From Laceyella putida (GTDB lineage: Bacteria > Bacillota > Bacilli > Thermoactinomycetales > Thermoactinomycetaceae): a stretch of DNA of 58,326 nucleotides. Location: NCBI RefSeq assembly GCF_042665195.1, contig NZ_JBHTBW010000002.1, positions 1 to 58,326 of the forward strand, read 5' to 3'. Position numbers and translations under genes: made by a program. Positions 16,256 through 25,634 of the stretch are shown here, piece by piece. Under the pieces are notes generated by a model. That model was given only the letters and a program-made list of their open reading frames with translations. It was not told the origin of the DNA and made no database searches. Within the stretch, counting starts at the first letter, position 1. The number at the start of each line of letters is the position of its first letter.

Positions 16256-17500
16256 ATGTTTAGCTACGCCACACACTTAAGCTGCCCCAAATGCGGCGCC
16301 ATTTATGGGATCGACCGTGTCAATCAGTTATGCCGCTGCGGTTCGCCGCTTTTGGCTCGTTATGATTTGGAGGCATTGCGAAAAACGTGGAAACGTGACG
16401 ATATGCGGGGACGACCCAACCATCTGTGGCGATATCACGAATTGCTGCCCGTCCGCCAACCAGCGCATGTCGTTTCTTTGGGCGAAGGGATGACCCCATT
16501 GCTTCCCTTGCCTCAACTTGGCAAAGACATGGCCATCTCCCGCCTGCTTATGAAAGACGAAGGGGTGATCCCCACCGGCACCTTTAAGGCACGGGGTGCG
16601 GCGGTAGGCGTATCGAAGGCGAAAGAGCTGGGCGTCAAGGAACTGGCCATGCCCACCAACGGCAATGCCGGAGCGGCTTGGTCACTCTATGCGGCAAGGG
16701 CCGGAATCCAGTGCCATGTCGTGATGCCGGTCGATGCCCCCATGATCACGCGAAACGAATGCGCCATCTCCGGCGCTCACCTGTCCCTGGTCGATGGCTT
16801 GATCAGTGATGCCGGCCACATTGTCGCTCAAGGGATCAAAGAGTTACATTGGTACGATGCTTCCACCCTCAAAGAACCTTACCGCATCGAGGGCAAAAAA
16901 ACGATGGGCTTGGAAATCGCCGAACAGCTGGAGTGGAATCTTCCCGACGTGATCATCTATCCCACGGGGGGCGGAGTCGGATTAATCGGCATTTATAAAG
17001 CCTTGTCGGAGTTGCGTGACCTGGGTTGGGTTCGCGATCAACTTCCCCGCTTGGTGTCGGTGCAAGCGGAAGGATGCGCGCCCATCGCCAAAGCATGGGA
17101 AGAAAAGAAGCAAACATCTGACTTCTGGAACGATGCCTCCACCGTCGCCTTTGGCATCAACGTCCCCAAAGCGCTGGGGGATTTCCTTGTGCTTGATGCG
17201 ATTTACCGCACGGCGGGTTGCGCGCTGGCCGTCGATGATCATTCCATATTGCAAGAACAAAAGCGAATCGCCCAGATGGAAGGCGCGTTCGTCTGCCCGG
17301 AAGGCGCCGCCGCCTTTGTCGCGGCCCGTCGCTTGAGACAGAATGGGTGGATCAAAGAAGGAGAAACCGTCGTCGTGTTAAACACCGGAGCGGGAATCAA
17401 ATATCCCGACACCGTGCGGACAAACCCGCCCCTGCTCCAACCGGGCGAACCCCTCCCCGTTTTCCAAAGCGGCGATCCGCAACCATTAAAACCATCCTAA
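16256..17500 (+). CDS. thrC: Threonine synthase
   Basis: A 414-residue PLP enzyme of fold type II that converts O-phosphohomoserine to threonine. An N-terminal zinc-ribbon-like segment (LSCPKCG, then LCRCGSPL) is followed by the PLP lysine motif PTGTFKARGA. The phosphate-binding PTGGGVGLIG loop and C-terminal LNTGAGIKYPD are clear. The length suits the ThrC type with a short N-terminal domain. ATG 16256 has GGAGG upstream. The frame continues 98 codons further upstream without a ribosome binding site. It stands alone, with no hom or thrB nearby. Confidence 0.88.
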   Translation: MFSYATHLSCPKCGAIYGIDRVNQLCRCGSPLLARYDLEALRKTWKRDDMRGRPNHLWRYHELLPVRQPAHVVSLGEGMTPLLPLPQLGKDMAISRLLMKDEGVIPTGTFKARGAAVGVSKAKELGVKELAMPTNGNAGAAWSLYAARAGIQCHVVMPVDAPMITRNECAISGAHLSLVDGLISDAGHIVAQGIKELHWYDASTLKEPYRIEGKKTMGLEIAEQLEWNLPDVIIYPTGGGVGLIGIYKALSELRDLGWVRDQLPRLVSVQAEGCAPIAKAWEEKKQTSDFWNDASTVAFGINVPKALGDFLVLDAIYRTAGCALAVDDHSILQEQKRIAQMEGAFVCPEGAAAFVAARRLRQNGWIKEGETVVVLNTGAGIKYPDTVRTNPPLLQPGEPLPVFQSGDPQPLKPS

Positions 17501-17519
17501 AACCCACTTCTTTGAAAAA

Positions 17520-17605
17520 GACGGGTGAGCTTGCCCACAAAGTGCCGCTCTTCGTTCCTTGGTCGCTTTATCTGGAAGTAGCTCCGCTTTCAAAAATCTT
17601 CCTCC
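17520..17605 (-). repeat. Repeat copy B: structured intergenic element
   Basis: Read on the minus strand it shows GCGGAGCTACTTCC, GCGACCAAGGAACG, GCACTTTGTG and GGCAAGCTCACCCG followed by CTTTTT, so it ends in a terminator-like hairpin as copy A does. It sits downstream of thrC in antisense. No gene product is proposed. The 17501-17803 gap also holds a plus-strand terminator at 17627. Confidence 0.55.
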
Positions 17606-17626
17606 CATCGTGTTTGTCATCTTCCT

Positions 17627-17657
17627 GACCCACCTCTTTGATGAAGGTGGGTTTTCT
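17627..17657 (+). terminator. Terminator, likely of thrC
   Basis: ACCCACCT / AGGTGGGT stem followed by TTTCTTG. The stem resembles the recurring ACCCACCTCCCC hairpins elsewhere in the window. Confidence 0.75.
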
Positions 17658-17803
17658 TGTACGCCTCCCCTTTCTTTACCGTGAACAGCCCTTCCACCCC
17701 AGCCATTTTCCAAACATCCACTCTATCTTTTGCATCAAAAATGCTATATTATATCAAATTAAAACCATTTATTTGCTGCCCATTTTAAGAAAAGGAGAAA
17801 CGC

Positions 17804-19114
17804 ATGATGAAGAAGGCATTTACTCATTGCAGGATCTTCACATTGGATGAACAAGGAACTGAATATGAAAACGGCTGTATCATCGTCAATGATGACACGA
17901 TCGAATACATTGGAGAACATCACGATGCCTTCGTTCAAGCATGCGACGAACAAATCGATTGGACAGGCAAGTGGGTGATGCCCGGGCTGGTGAACAGCCA
18001 TGTGCACATTGTCATGAACATCCTCCGCGGCTCCGCTGAGGATTTGAGCTTGCACCGCTGGCTAAACGAGAAAATATGGCCGTTGGAGTCGAAATTCACC
18101 ACCGAAATCGCCGAAGTGAGTGCCCTCGCCGCCATGATCGAAATGATCAAGTCCGGCACCACCACCTTTAACGATATGTATAATCCGATCGGCTTTGATT
18201 GCCTCCATCTGTACGAAACCATCAAACAAGTGGGACTCAAAGGATTTTTTTCCTATTCGCTGTTCAGCTCCACTGGCTCCGATAGAGCGGAAGCCGATAC
18301 ACTGGCCAAAGCAAGGGAAACAGCCAAACACATCCAACGGGACGGATCGCTTATCTCCACGATGATCGCCCCGCACAGCCCTTATGCCTGTTCGACTTCC
18401 CTCTTGCGGAAATCGGCCGAACTGGCGGCGGAATTGGGGTTGCGACTCCATATCCACGTATCGGAAACGGAGCGGGAGGTGGAACTCATCCGATCCCAAT
18501 ATGGCCTGACCCCTGTTCAATATTTGCGGGAGCTCGGTTTCTTTCAGGCGCCCACCATCTTCGCCCATGGCGTGGTGCTGGATGAGCGGGACAGGGACAT
18601 CCTGCTTGAGACGGAGACCACCATCGCGCACAATCCCGTATCCAACCTTAAGCTGGGCTCAGGCATCGCCGACATCACCGCATTAACCCGGCTGGGGGTC
18701 AATGTGGCCATCGCCACGGACAGCGTCGCCTCCAACAATAACCTCGATATGTTTGAAGAGTTGCGGATCGCCGCTTTGCTGCAAAAAGGGGTGCGCAAAA
18801 ACCCGGAATTGATTCCGGTGGACGAGATTTTGAGGATGGCGACACACAACGGGGCCAACGGCTTGGGCCTTTCGCAGACGGGTATGCTCAAGCAGGGGTA
18901 TGCCGCCGATTTCATCACCATCCATCCCGCCGATAAGATCCATCTCACCCCGTTTACCCATGCCCTGTCGCACTTGGTGTATTCCGCCAGCGGCAAAGAC
19001 GTGCAAGACAGTGTGGTCAACGGCAAGTTCGTCATGAGGGACAAGCAATTGTTGACACTGGATGAGGAGCACATCAGCTGGGAATTGAACAGACTCTTCG
19101 ACCACTTGCAATAG
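17804..19114 (+). CDS. mtaD: 5-Methylthioadenosine/S-adenosylhomocysteine deaminase-type amidohydrolase
   Basis: A 436-residue metal-dependent amidohydrolase. Metal ligands are HVH (residues 66-68), His in LHIHVSET, His in IFAHGV, and Asp in TDSVASNNNLDMFEE. NPVSNLKLGSG and the MAPHSP-like segment APHSPYACS match the MtaD/TrzN group. It would deaminate methylthioadenosine or SAH in methionine salvage, although guanine-deaminase-like or other nucleoside activities are possible. AAAGGAG precedes the ATG at 17804, and a second ATG follows at once. It is convergent with the MmpL relic. Confidence 0.82.
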   Translation: MMKKAFTHCRIFTLDEQGTEYENGCIIVNDDTIEYIGEHHDAFVQACDEQIDWTGKWVMPGLVNSHVHIVMNILRGSAEDLSLHRWLNEKIWPLESKFTTEIAEVSALAAMIEMIKSGTTTFNDMYNPIGFDCLHLYETIKQVGLKGFFSYSLFSSTGSDRAEADTLAKARETAKHIQRDGSLISTMIAPHSPYACSTSLLRKSAELAAELGLRLHIHVSETEREVELIRSQYGLTPVQYLRELGFFQAPTIFAHGVVLDERDRDILLETETTIAHNPVSNLKLGSGIADITALTRLGVNVAIATDSVASNNNLDMFEELRIAALLQKGVRKNPELIPVDEILRMATHNGANGLGLSQTGMLKQGYAADFITIHPADKIHLTPFTHALSHLVYSASGKDVQDSVVNGKFVMRDKQLLTLDEEHISWELNRLFDHLQ

Positions 19115-19135
19115 GTTGGCTCTCATCACATGGCA

Positions 19136-19167
19136 AACAGCCTGCGGACGCGGTTCCGCAGGCTGTT
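19136..19167. terminator. Long hairpin between convergent genes
   Basis: Thirteen-base arms AACAGCCTGCGGA and reverse complement around a six-base loop. There is no T tract on either side, but the position between two converging 3' ends fits a bidirectional terminator. Confidence 0.55.
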
Positions 19168-19183
19168 GGTGTCTATCCGGTAT

Positions 19184-22100
19184 TCAATCCTGAATCGCCT
19201 GTACCCGTTCATTCATTTTTTCTCTTGGTCTCCGTTCTTTTTCCGTCAGCCGCTCCACCAGCGCAATCACCGCCGGAATAAAGAGAGGCAGGATGAACAA
19301 GGACAGCAAGAGCAAAGCCTGGATGACGACGGTGGAAATTTGCAATAAAGTGGTTACCTCCGACGGAAACATCGCCGCAAACGTTCCACACAAAATGATG
19401 GCGGCTGATATGACCACACCGCCCGTATGTTTCGTCGCTTCCTTAATGGCGATCGTTGGGCTGTGCAACTCGTATTCTTTATAACGCATCAGCAAGAAGA
19501 TGCTGTAATCGACACCCAACGCGATGATCATGATAAAGGAGAAGAACGGCACCGTCCAAGAGAGCCCCTGGTAATGGAATAAATGATGGAAGCCGTGCTC
19601 CGTCACCGCCAACGAGCTGAAGTAGGCCAGGACCAAAGCCGCGATGATGCTTAGGGACAGCCAGAAAGAGCGGAACAGGAAGATTAGAATCAGGCCGATC
19701 CCGATCAGCATCAAGATGACCGTGCGGCTGAAATCCTCCGAAGACATCGATTGTAGGTCGCGGTTAATGGAGGAAACCCCGCCGAGCCCAAACTACGCCT
19801 GTTCATAAGGCGTATTCTTCAACGTGTCGCGGACGGTCTCTTGAATGGTTTGCGCCACTTGCATCGCTTCTTCACTATAGGGGTCCGCTGCGAGAGCCAC
19901 GGTCCATTTGGCCAATGTTCGGTCTTTGGACATGTACATATCCAGCGCTTTCTGGAAATCCTTGCTCTCACGCGCTTCTTTCGGCACAAAAAAAGTCCGC
20001 GTCGCATCGGAAGCAGTCACTTGACCCAGATAGCGGTTCGCCTCGGACAACCCATCGGAAATTTTGTCCACCCCTTCCGCGCTGGAAGACAAACCCGTTT
20101 GCAGTTGCCTGATGCTGGATGCAAACTGACTCAATCCTTCATCCAATCGCTTCTGACCTTGATTGATCGATCCCAGTCCGGCTTCAATTTGATTGACCGC
20201 GCCGATCGTCTGAGCCTGCCCGCTGGACAAACGCTTCGCTCCCTGCGTCATTTGGGTGGCCGCATAACTCATCTGCTTTTGGGCGACAGCGATCTCCGCC
20301 AAGCCGGCATTCGCCTTTTTCATTCCCTGGGCGGTTGCGGACAGGGACCTGTTCAACGCATTCAAGTTGCTTTCCAAACCCGTCGCCTGGGCCGACAACT
20401 GATTGCTTTTGTCTTTGATTTCTTCCGCATGGGGATCATTCGGGTCCAACTTTTCCGCGGTTTGATTGATCTGCACGGCCAACCCCTTGATTGCCAGCAC
20501 TTGCTGTTGAAGCGAATTCGCCCCGGATGCAAGCAGGTCCAGCCCGTTGGATATTTTCAGATACTCCCCCAACAACTTTTCATGATGGCTGGAGATTTTT
20601 TTCAACCCGCCATCCAGTTGGGCCAATCCTTTGGCCAATCCCGGTTGTTTGGCGGTCCCTTGGTCCAGTCCGGTTTGAATCCGCTTCATCGCTTGTCGCA
20701 CTTGATTGAGCCCATCTTGGGCCGCCGCCGTTCCCTCCACCAATTTCCCGACTTGATTCAAGTCGCCATTGGTTGCAGCGCCCACCTTCTCTGAAGCTTG
20801 GGATAACCCTGATGAAATCTCATCCAAGCCATCCGTCGATTTCTCAATCCCGTCTTCCACCCCTTTGGTTTGATCATTGAGATGAATGATTCGATCGGCA
20901 CACCTCCAGGCTGGGTTGGGCCGTATACCGTGTCCACACCCGGAATCCAGCTCAGCTTCTGGTGGAGTTCATCGAGAAACGCCAGCGCTTCCGGCGAATC
21001 CAACCGCTTATCGGCTTTAATCACCACGGTCGTCGGCAATGTCTGCCCAGGTCCGAAACTCTCAGCCACGATGCGAAATCCCCGCACCGACTCATACTTC
21101 GGATCCACTTCCTGCAGGCTGTCAAAAGACAACTCCCCTTGATAGAGGAAAAGGAAAGCCGACAATAAGACAACCAACAGGATCGAGATGGCCGGGCGCT
21201 TGACGGAGAAATGGGCCAATTTACTCCACAACCCATTCTCCCCGTGCGCATCCAGCTTCTTGGCGGGCCAGAAAATCGCTTCGCCCAGAACCGCCATAAA
21301 GAACGGGATCACCGTATAGATGGACAATAAGAGAAACGCGATCCCGATCGCCACAGCGACGCCCGATTGATACACGCTGAACTTGGAGAATCCAAGCATG
21401 CTGAATCCGATCAGCACAGCGAGCCCACTGAAGAACACCGTCTTGCCCGCTGTACGGTATGTGGCCGCAATCGCATCCGCAATCGAGCGCTGTTTGCCAA
21501 TCTCTTCTTTAAACCGCATAAACAACAAGATGTTATAGTCAGTGCCGATGCCGAATAACACCAAAATCAAAAAGGTTTGCGTCGTGTTGGCGAACGGAAA
21601 ATCAACCGCCTCCACCAAATGCGACACGACCCCCATCGAAACCACGTAAGTTAATCCCACGGTGAGCAATGAAATGATTGGCGTGATGGGAGAACGGAAG
21701 ATGATGATCAACACCGTCACGATAAACATCACAGTTAAAATCTCTGTTTTCTTCACTCCATCCAACGAGGTTTGCGCGAAATCCTCGTTAATGAACTCAT
21801 TTCCCGTCAAGTATGTGTGAACCCCACTCACTTTCACTTCTTGTGCCAGCTTTTGCCGCAATTCGGCTACCGTAGCCTTGCCTTGTTCGATGGTGGCGAC
21901 CGCCATCACCGTTTTTTTGTCTTTGGAGATCAACTGCCCTTCCGACTCTTTACTGGAAAAGGGATGCAAGACGGAACGAACCTGAAGCCGTCGGTTGTGT
22001 TCCAACTTGATCAGCTTCCGTTCGATCGCTTCCAGTTGCCCTTCCGTCAGCTTCTTGTCTTCATGGAACACAATCAAGGCATTGACGCTTTTCTCGCCTT

Positions 22101-22284
22101 GGGCATGTTGATCCATCTCCGCAAGCAGGTCGGAAGCGATGCGGGACGTATATTCAGCCGCAATTTCCGGTTGCCCTTTTTCCCTTACCAGCTGATCGGT
22201 GGAAGGCATCGTGACAAAAAGCGCAACCGTCGTGGCAAGCCATAACAACAGCAACAGCCACTTGACCTTAAGGACCCATTTCAT
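19184..22284 (-). pseudogene. MmpL/YdfJ-type RND exporter, decayed (frameshift plus amber)
   Basis: One long membrane-transporter gene, read in three pieces. Piece 1 (22284 to about 20895) has the first large loop and RND helices including GIGTDYNILLFMRFKEE. The frame then shifts by one base near 20895: the continuing product HLNDQTKGVEDGIEKSTDGL is in another frame. Piece 2 carries the long coiled-coil extracellular domain and stops at TAG 19793-19795 after TPYEQA. The same frame resumes with FGLGGVSSINRDL and runs to the end with a second DYSIFLLMRYKEY motif. Intact relatives are about 1030 residues. The two lesions suggest real decay. A two-component system lies upstream. Confidence 0.85.
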
Positions 22285-22307
22285 CCACCCATCTCCTCCC
22301 TTGACAT

Positions 22308-22323
22308 CTGACTCACAAGTCAG
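22308..22323. promoter_or_regulatory. Inverted repeat upstream of the MmpL gene
   Basis: CTGACT, four bases, AGTCAG, placed 24 bp before the MmpL start. It is similar in form to TetR-type operators that often control YdfJ-like exporters. No regulator of that type is in the window. Confidence 0.5.
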
Positions 22324-22389
22324 TTTATCAAGGAAAAATAAATCAAATCTAAATCAAATATGAAAAAAGCTAAAGGAAATGAGTCGATC

Positions 22390-23712
22390 TTATGGATGCG
22401 CGATCGGAATGGCAAACCTGACTCCCAAACCGCCAAGGTGTGACGGAAATGCTTCCATTTGTCCGCCATGGCGTTCGACAATCGTGCGGCTGATGGCCAA
22501 TCCCAACCCGGTCCCGCCCGTTTGCGCCTGGCGGGCCCGATCCACTGTATAAAATTTGTTGAACAAGTGCGGAAGTTCCGCTTGCGGCACCCCGATGCCA
22601 TTATCTTCAATCTGAAAATACGCCATATTCTCTTCGACATAGCCAACAAAATGAATCATCAAATCGTCTGCCTGCGCATAGCGCACAGCATTGCTGACCA
22701 AGTTGGCCACGACTCTGCGCAACCATTCCTCATTGGCGTCGAGAACGGTCGTTTCCCCAAACAGGTGATGGGCACGGAACCCGATGTCCAACCCGGCGCA
22801 TTCCGCTTCATACTCTTCCGCGATGGAACAAAAGAAGGTGTCGGCGCGGATCAGAGACGTTCTCATGTCGATCAGCGCATATTCCTGTTTGCTGTATGCC
22901 GAAAACTCCTCCACCAACTTCTGGATTGTCACCGTCTTCGTCTGCAACAACCGAAAGGTTTCCCGTTGTTTGGCCGGATCCTTCACCACCCCCGACTCCA
23001 ACAACTCCAAAAAACCCTGGATGGTGGTCAAGGGCGTTTTCAAGTCATGCGCGATCGCAGTGATCATATGCAATTGCTCTTCATACGCCTGAACCAACCG
23101 CTCTTCCATGGCGTGCACATGCCGGTATAAATCGCCAATTTCATTGCAGCGCTTGTAGGTTAGGGGAAGAGGCTTCCGCTTTAAGCGAATTTGGGCCAGG
23201 CGTTTGTTCAACGCTTGGATCGGCATGGTGATAAAATGATGGAAATAGATGACAAAACTGATGATCAAAATGATCAACACGGGGATAAAGGCCCAGACCG
23301 TCCGATTGATCAAGGAGTGAACGCCAAACTCCATCAACCGGGGCTGGCGTATGATCTGAAGCTGACCCGTCCGCTGATGGCCTTCATAAATCGGAAGTGA
23401 GAGGCTCACGGTGAATCTGCCGGGTTCAAGCTTTCCCGCCATGAACGAACCGGCTTTCCCCCGATACTCCAACCGAAGCCTTCCATCCGCCACCATTTGC
23501 TCCAGCGCATGACTTAGTGCGGTTGAGTCATGTTGCAGCCACTCCACCTTGCGCACAATCTCAAAATTCTCCGTGACAAGCGCTTCCGATTGGTCGGCCA
23601 CTTGCCGGATAAACACATCTTGGACATATAAGAAAAGAAAGCCCACCAGCCAGAGAAACACCAGGATGGTTAAAACCAAAAACAACAACGGGATTTTGTA
23701 CTTCAGTTTCAT
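22390..23712 (-). CDS. Sensor histidine kinase
   Basis: A 440-residue membrane kinase. Transmembrane helices lie near residues 8-30 and 139-160, flanking an extracellular sensor region of about 105 residues. A HAMP domain is followed by the H-box IAHDLKTPLTTIQGF (phospho-acceptor His), N-box NLVSNAVRYA, G1 EDNGIGVP, and G2 GGTGLGLAI. The ATG overlaps the stop of the response regulator (ATGA). The neighbouring decayed MmpL exporter was probably its target. The signal is unknown, plausibly an envelope stress or toxic compound. Confidence 0.9.
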   Translation of the reverse strand: MKLKYKIPLLFLVLTILVFLWLVGFLFLYVQDVFIRQVADQSEALVTENFEIVRKVEWLQHDSTALSHALEQMVADGRLRLEYRGKAGSFMAGKLEPGRFTVSLSLPIYEGHQRTGQLQIIRQPRLMEFGVHSLINRTVWAFIPVLIILIISFVIYFHHFITMPIQALNKRLAQIRLKRKPLPLTYKRCNEIGDLYRHVHAMEERLVQAYEEQLHMITAIAHDLKTPLTTIQGFLELLESGVVKDPAKQRETFRLLQTKTVTIQKLVEEFSAYSKQEYALIDMRTSLIRADTFFCSIAEEYEAECAGLDIGFRAHHLFGETTVLDANEEWLRRVVANLVSNAVRYAQADDLMIHFVGYVEENMAYFQIEDNGIGVPQAELPHLFNKFYTVDRARQAQTGGTGLGLAISRTIVERHGGQMEAFPSHLGGLGVRFAIPIAHP

Positions 23713-24410
23713 CTGTCTTCTCCACTTAACAGAAACTTATAGCCGACACCCCAAATGGTTTTGATCATCGCGCTCCCTTCGCCCAACTTTTTTCTGATGT
23801 TTTTGATGTGCACAGTCACGGTATTCAGATCACCAATATTGTCATCCCAAACGCTCTGATAAATTTGTTCCCGGGTCAATACCTGATTATGGTGTTGGTA
23901 GAGAAAATGGAGTATCTGAAATTCCTTGGTGGACAAATCCAGTTTGTCCCCGTTCAGAAACGCTTCGTATGTCTGTTCATTCATGTGGAGGCCTGTCGAA
24001 GGCGAGTCCACTCCTCCATCCCTCTCCGATTGAAACATCGCCAACCGCTCCAAGCGCCGGAAGTGAGCTTTTATCCGCGCAACCAACTCTTGCACACCAA
24101 AGGGTTTGGCGACATAGTCATCCGCGCCGATCTCCAAGCCAATCACTTTATCAATCTCCCGATCCCGGGCGCTGAGCAAAATGATCGGCATATGATAACG
24201 TTGCCGAATTTTCCGAATGGTTTCCAGCCCATCCATCTCCGGCATCATAATGTCCATCACAATCAGATCGATGGGATGCCGCTCTACCGCTTTCAGCGCG
24301 CACCTGCCATTGGCGGCCGAAAACACTTGAAACCGCTCATAGGTGAGTGCCTCGGTTAACAGCTGGATAATATCTGGATCATCATCAACAATAAGGATAT
24401 TTCTTGCCAT
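23709..24410 (-). CDS. OmpR/PhoB-family response regulator
   Basis: A 233-residue regulator. The receiver has the acidic pair DDD, acceptor Asp in IVMDIMMPEMDG, Thr/Ser in ILLSARD and Lys in VAKPFG. The C-terminal winged helix ends WGVGYKFLL. GGGAGG sits five bases before the ATG at 24410. An in-frame extension to 24458 lacks a ribosome binding site. The partner kinase overlaps it by four bases. Confidence 0.92.
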   Translation of the reverse strand: MARNILIVDDDPDIIQLLTEALTYERFQVFSAANGRCALKAVERHPIDLIVMDIMMPEMDGLETIRKIRQRYHMPIILLSARDREIDKVIGLEIGADDYVAKPFGVQELVARIKAHFRRLERLAMFQSERDGGVDSPSTGLHMNEQTYEAFLNGDKLDLSTKEFQILHFLYQHHNQVLTREQIYQSVWDDNIGDLNTVTVHIKNIRKKLGEGSAMIKTIWGVGYKFLLSGEDR

Positions 24411-24539
24411 AGGGACCTCCCGTTTCCTGGCGGTCTTGTTTGCGGTTACCCGCAGCATGTTCCCAACACAAGCTTATCACACCTTGATGAAACAAACCCG
24501 TCCCCCCGGCCCCAACAGGCCGCCACATGAGGCTTCCAA

Positions 24540-24576
24540 AAAATCAGCCCCCTTTTTCATACAGGGGGCTGATTTT
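24540..24576. terminator. Terminator, T tracts on both strands
   Basis: AAAATCAGCCCCC and its reverse complement around an 11-base loop. It lies just after the CBS gene on the minus strand, with T-rich flanks on both strands. Confidence 0.85.
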
Positions 24577-24593
24577 CACTTGCCACTTGCTGT

Positions 24594-25130
24594 TCAAGTT
24601 CGCCTATGAAAAAATTTCTTGTGCTTGATGGTTCCATTTTTGCCTTCCCTTGTTTTGCCGGAATCCATTCCCTGATCCCTGGTGCGTTGGTATTCGGCCT
24701 CAAAAAACTCAACCACTTTCTCCATCATCACTTTTCTGGTCAAAATTCCGATGAATCGGCCTTTCAGATCGATGATGGGGGTAAACGAACGTTCCAGCAA
24801 GACTTCAAAAGCAAAAGATAAAATGGAATTGGCCAAAATGCCCAAATAGCTTTTGTTCATCGCTTCCTTTACCGTATGTTCTTTCAATCCTGTAAAATCA
24901 CCTTCCTGTTGGTTCAACTGCAGGATGAAATCCAATATGTTGGTTTTGCTTATCACTCCCTCCACTTTTCCCGCGCCATTGATGACGGGTACAGAGCTTA
25001 ATCGCTTTCTCGTCAATACCAAGAGAGCCCGTTCCAACGAACAGTCCGGGTCGATGATGGTCACTTGCTCCTTGGGGATGATGAGCGTGGCAATCTCTTG
25101 TGAAAATAAATACGAATCCTTATTAAACAT
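24594..25130 (-). CDS. cbpB: CBS-domain c-di-AMP-binding protein CbpB/DarB-like
   Basis: A 178-residue protein with two CBS motifs: VTIIDPDCSLERALLVL...SSVPVINGAGKVEGVISKTN is the first and the TPIIDLKGRFIGILTRK part is the second. The N-terminus MFNKDSYLFSQEIATLIIP matches the CbpB/DarB group, which binds c-di-AMP and, when free, stimulates the (p)ppGpp synthetase Rel in Bacillus and Listeria. The C-terminal 30 residues are basic and longer than usual. AAGGGG lies before the ATG. The ydaO-type riboswitch upstream makes the c-di-AMP link strong. Confidence 0.85.
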   Translation of the reverse strand: MFNKDSYLFSQEIATLIIPKEQVTIIDPDCSLERALLVLTRKRLSSVPVINGAGKVEGVISKTNILDFILQLNQQEGDFTGLKEHTVKEAMNKSYLGILANSILSFAFEVLLERSFTPIIDLKGRFIGILTRKVMMEKVVEFFEAEYQRTRDQGMDSGKTREGKNGTIKHKKFFHRRT

Positions 25131-25182
25131 AAAAATAACCCCTTATATCGCAATAGAGTCACAAACCGGTATTCGAAAAATG

Positions 25183-25402
25183 AAAAACCGCAGAGCGGTT
25201 ACTCTGCGGGCGTCTGCCACAACAAATAACCCCCTCTCATCACGCTTGCGAGGTTAGCTGTCGGATTCGGGCTGGAGAGTAGCCCTACCCAAGCCAACAA
25301 TGATTCGCTTGAGATTCACCCCATGTGGAAGAAGTGTCTCTTCTCACGATTGGTTCCCCCGTTCCCTCAATGGGATTCAGCGAGCTTTGGGATCGATGTC
25401 GG
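25183..25402 (-). ncRNA. c-di-AMP (ydaO-yuaA) riboswitch with terminator, upstream of cbpB
   Basis: On the minus strand the leader has TCGCTGAATCCCATTGAGGG, GGGGGAACC, GGGGTGAATC, and CCGACAGCTAACCTCG, the conserved blocks of the ydaO motif. A hairpin CCGCAGAG/CTCTGCGG (25188-25209) followed by TTTTTCATTTTT is the terminator. High c-di-AMP should switch cbpB off. Confidence 0.93.
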
Positions 25403-25589
25403 ATTTTTCATCGAAGTTGAAGTTATCTTACACCGACAGTAAGTGAAAGTAAATGCCCCCATGGGTTTGGCTCTTCCCCATTTTCACTTTGCCAGCCCAT
25501 GTAAGCGCTTAATTATCGTTGTTTCTTAATGAATCGATGTTTATCTGCCCCTTCGCGGCCCACACACCCGCCCCCCTTTGGGAAAAGCC

Positions 25590-25630
25590 GAAAGCGCCTG
25601 GGCAAGTTTACCGCTTGTCCAGGCGCTTTT
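25590..25630 (-). terminator. Terminator of the BmrA-type ABC gene
   Basis: AAAGCGCCTGG / CCAGGCGCTTT long stem, six bases after the stop on the minus strand. The T tract is short. The gap 25403-25589 shows no gene. Confidence 0.75.
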
Positions 25631-25634
25631 CCTT

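Noticed and set aside
19841..20794. Plus-strand frame of 317 codons inside the MmpL region
   Set aside because: It is the antisense of the coiled-coil loop of the exporter and is His/Gln/Leu rich without motifs.
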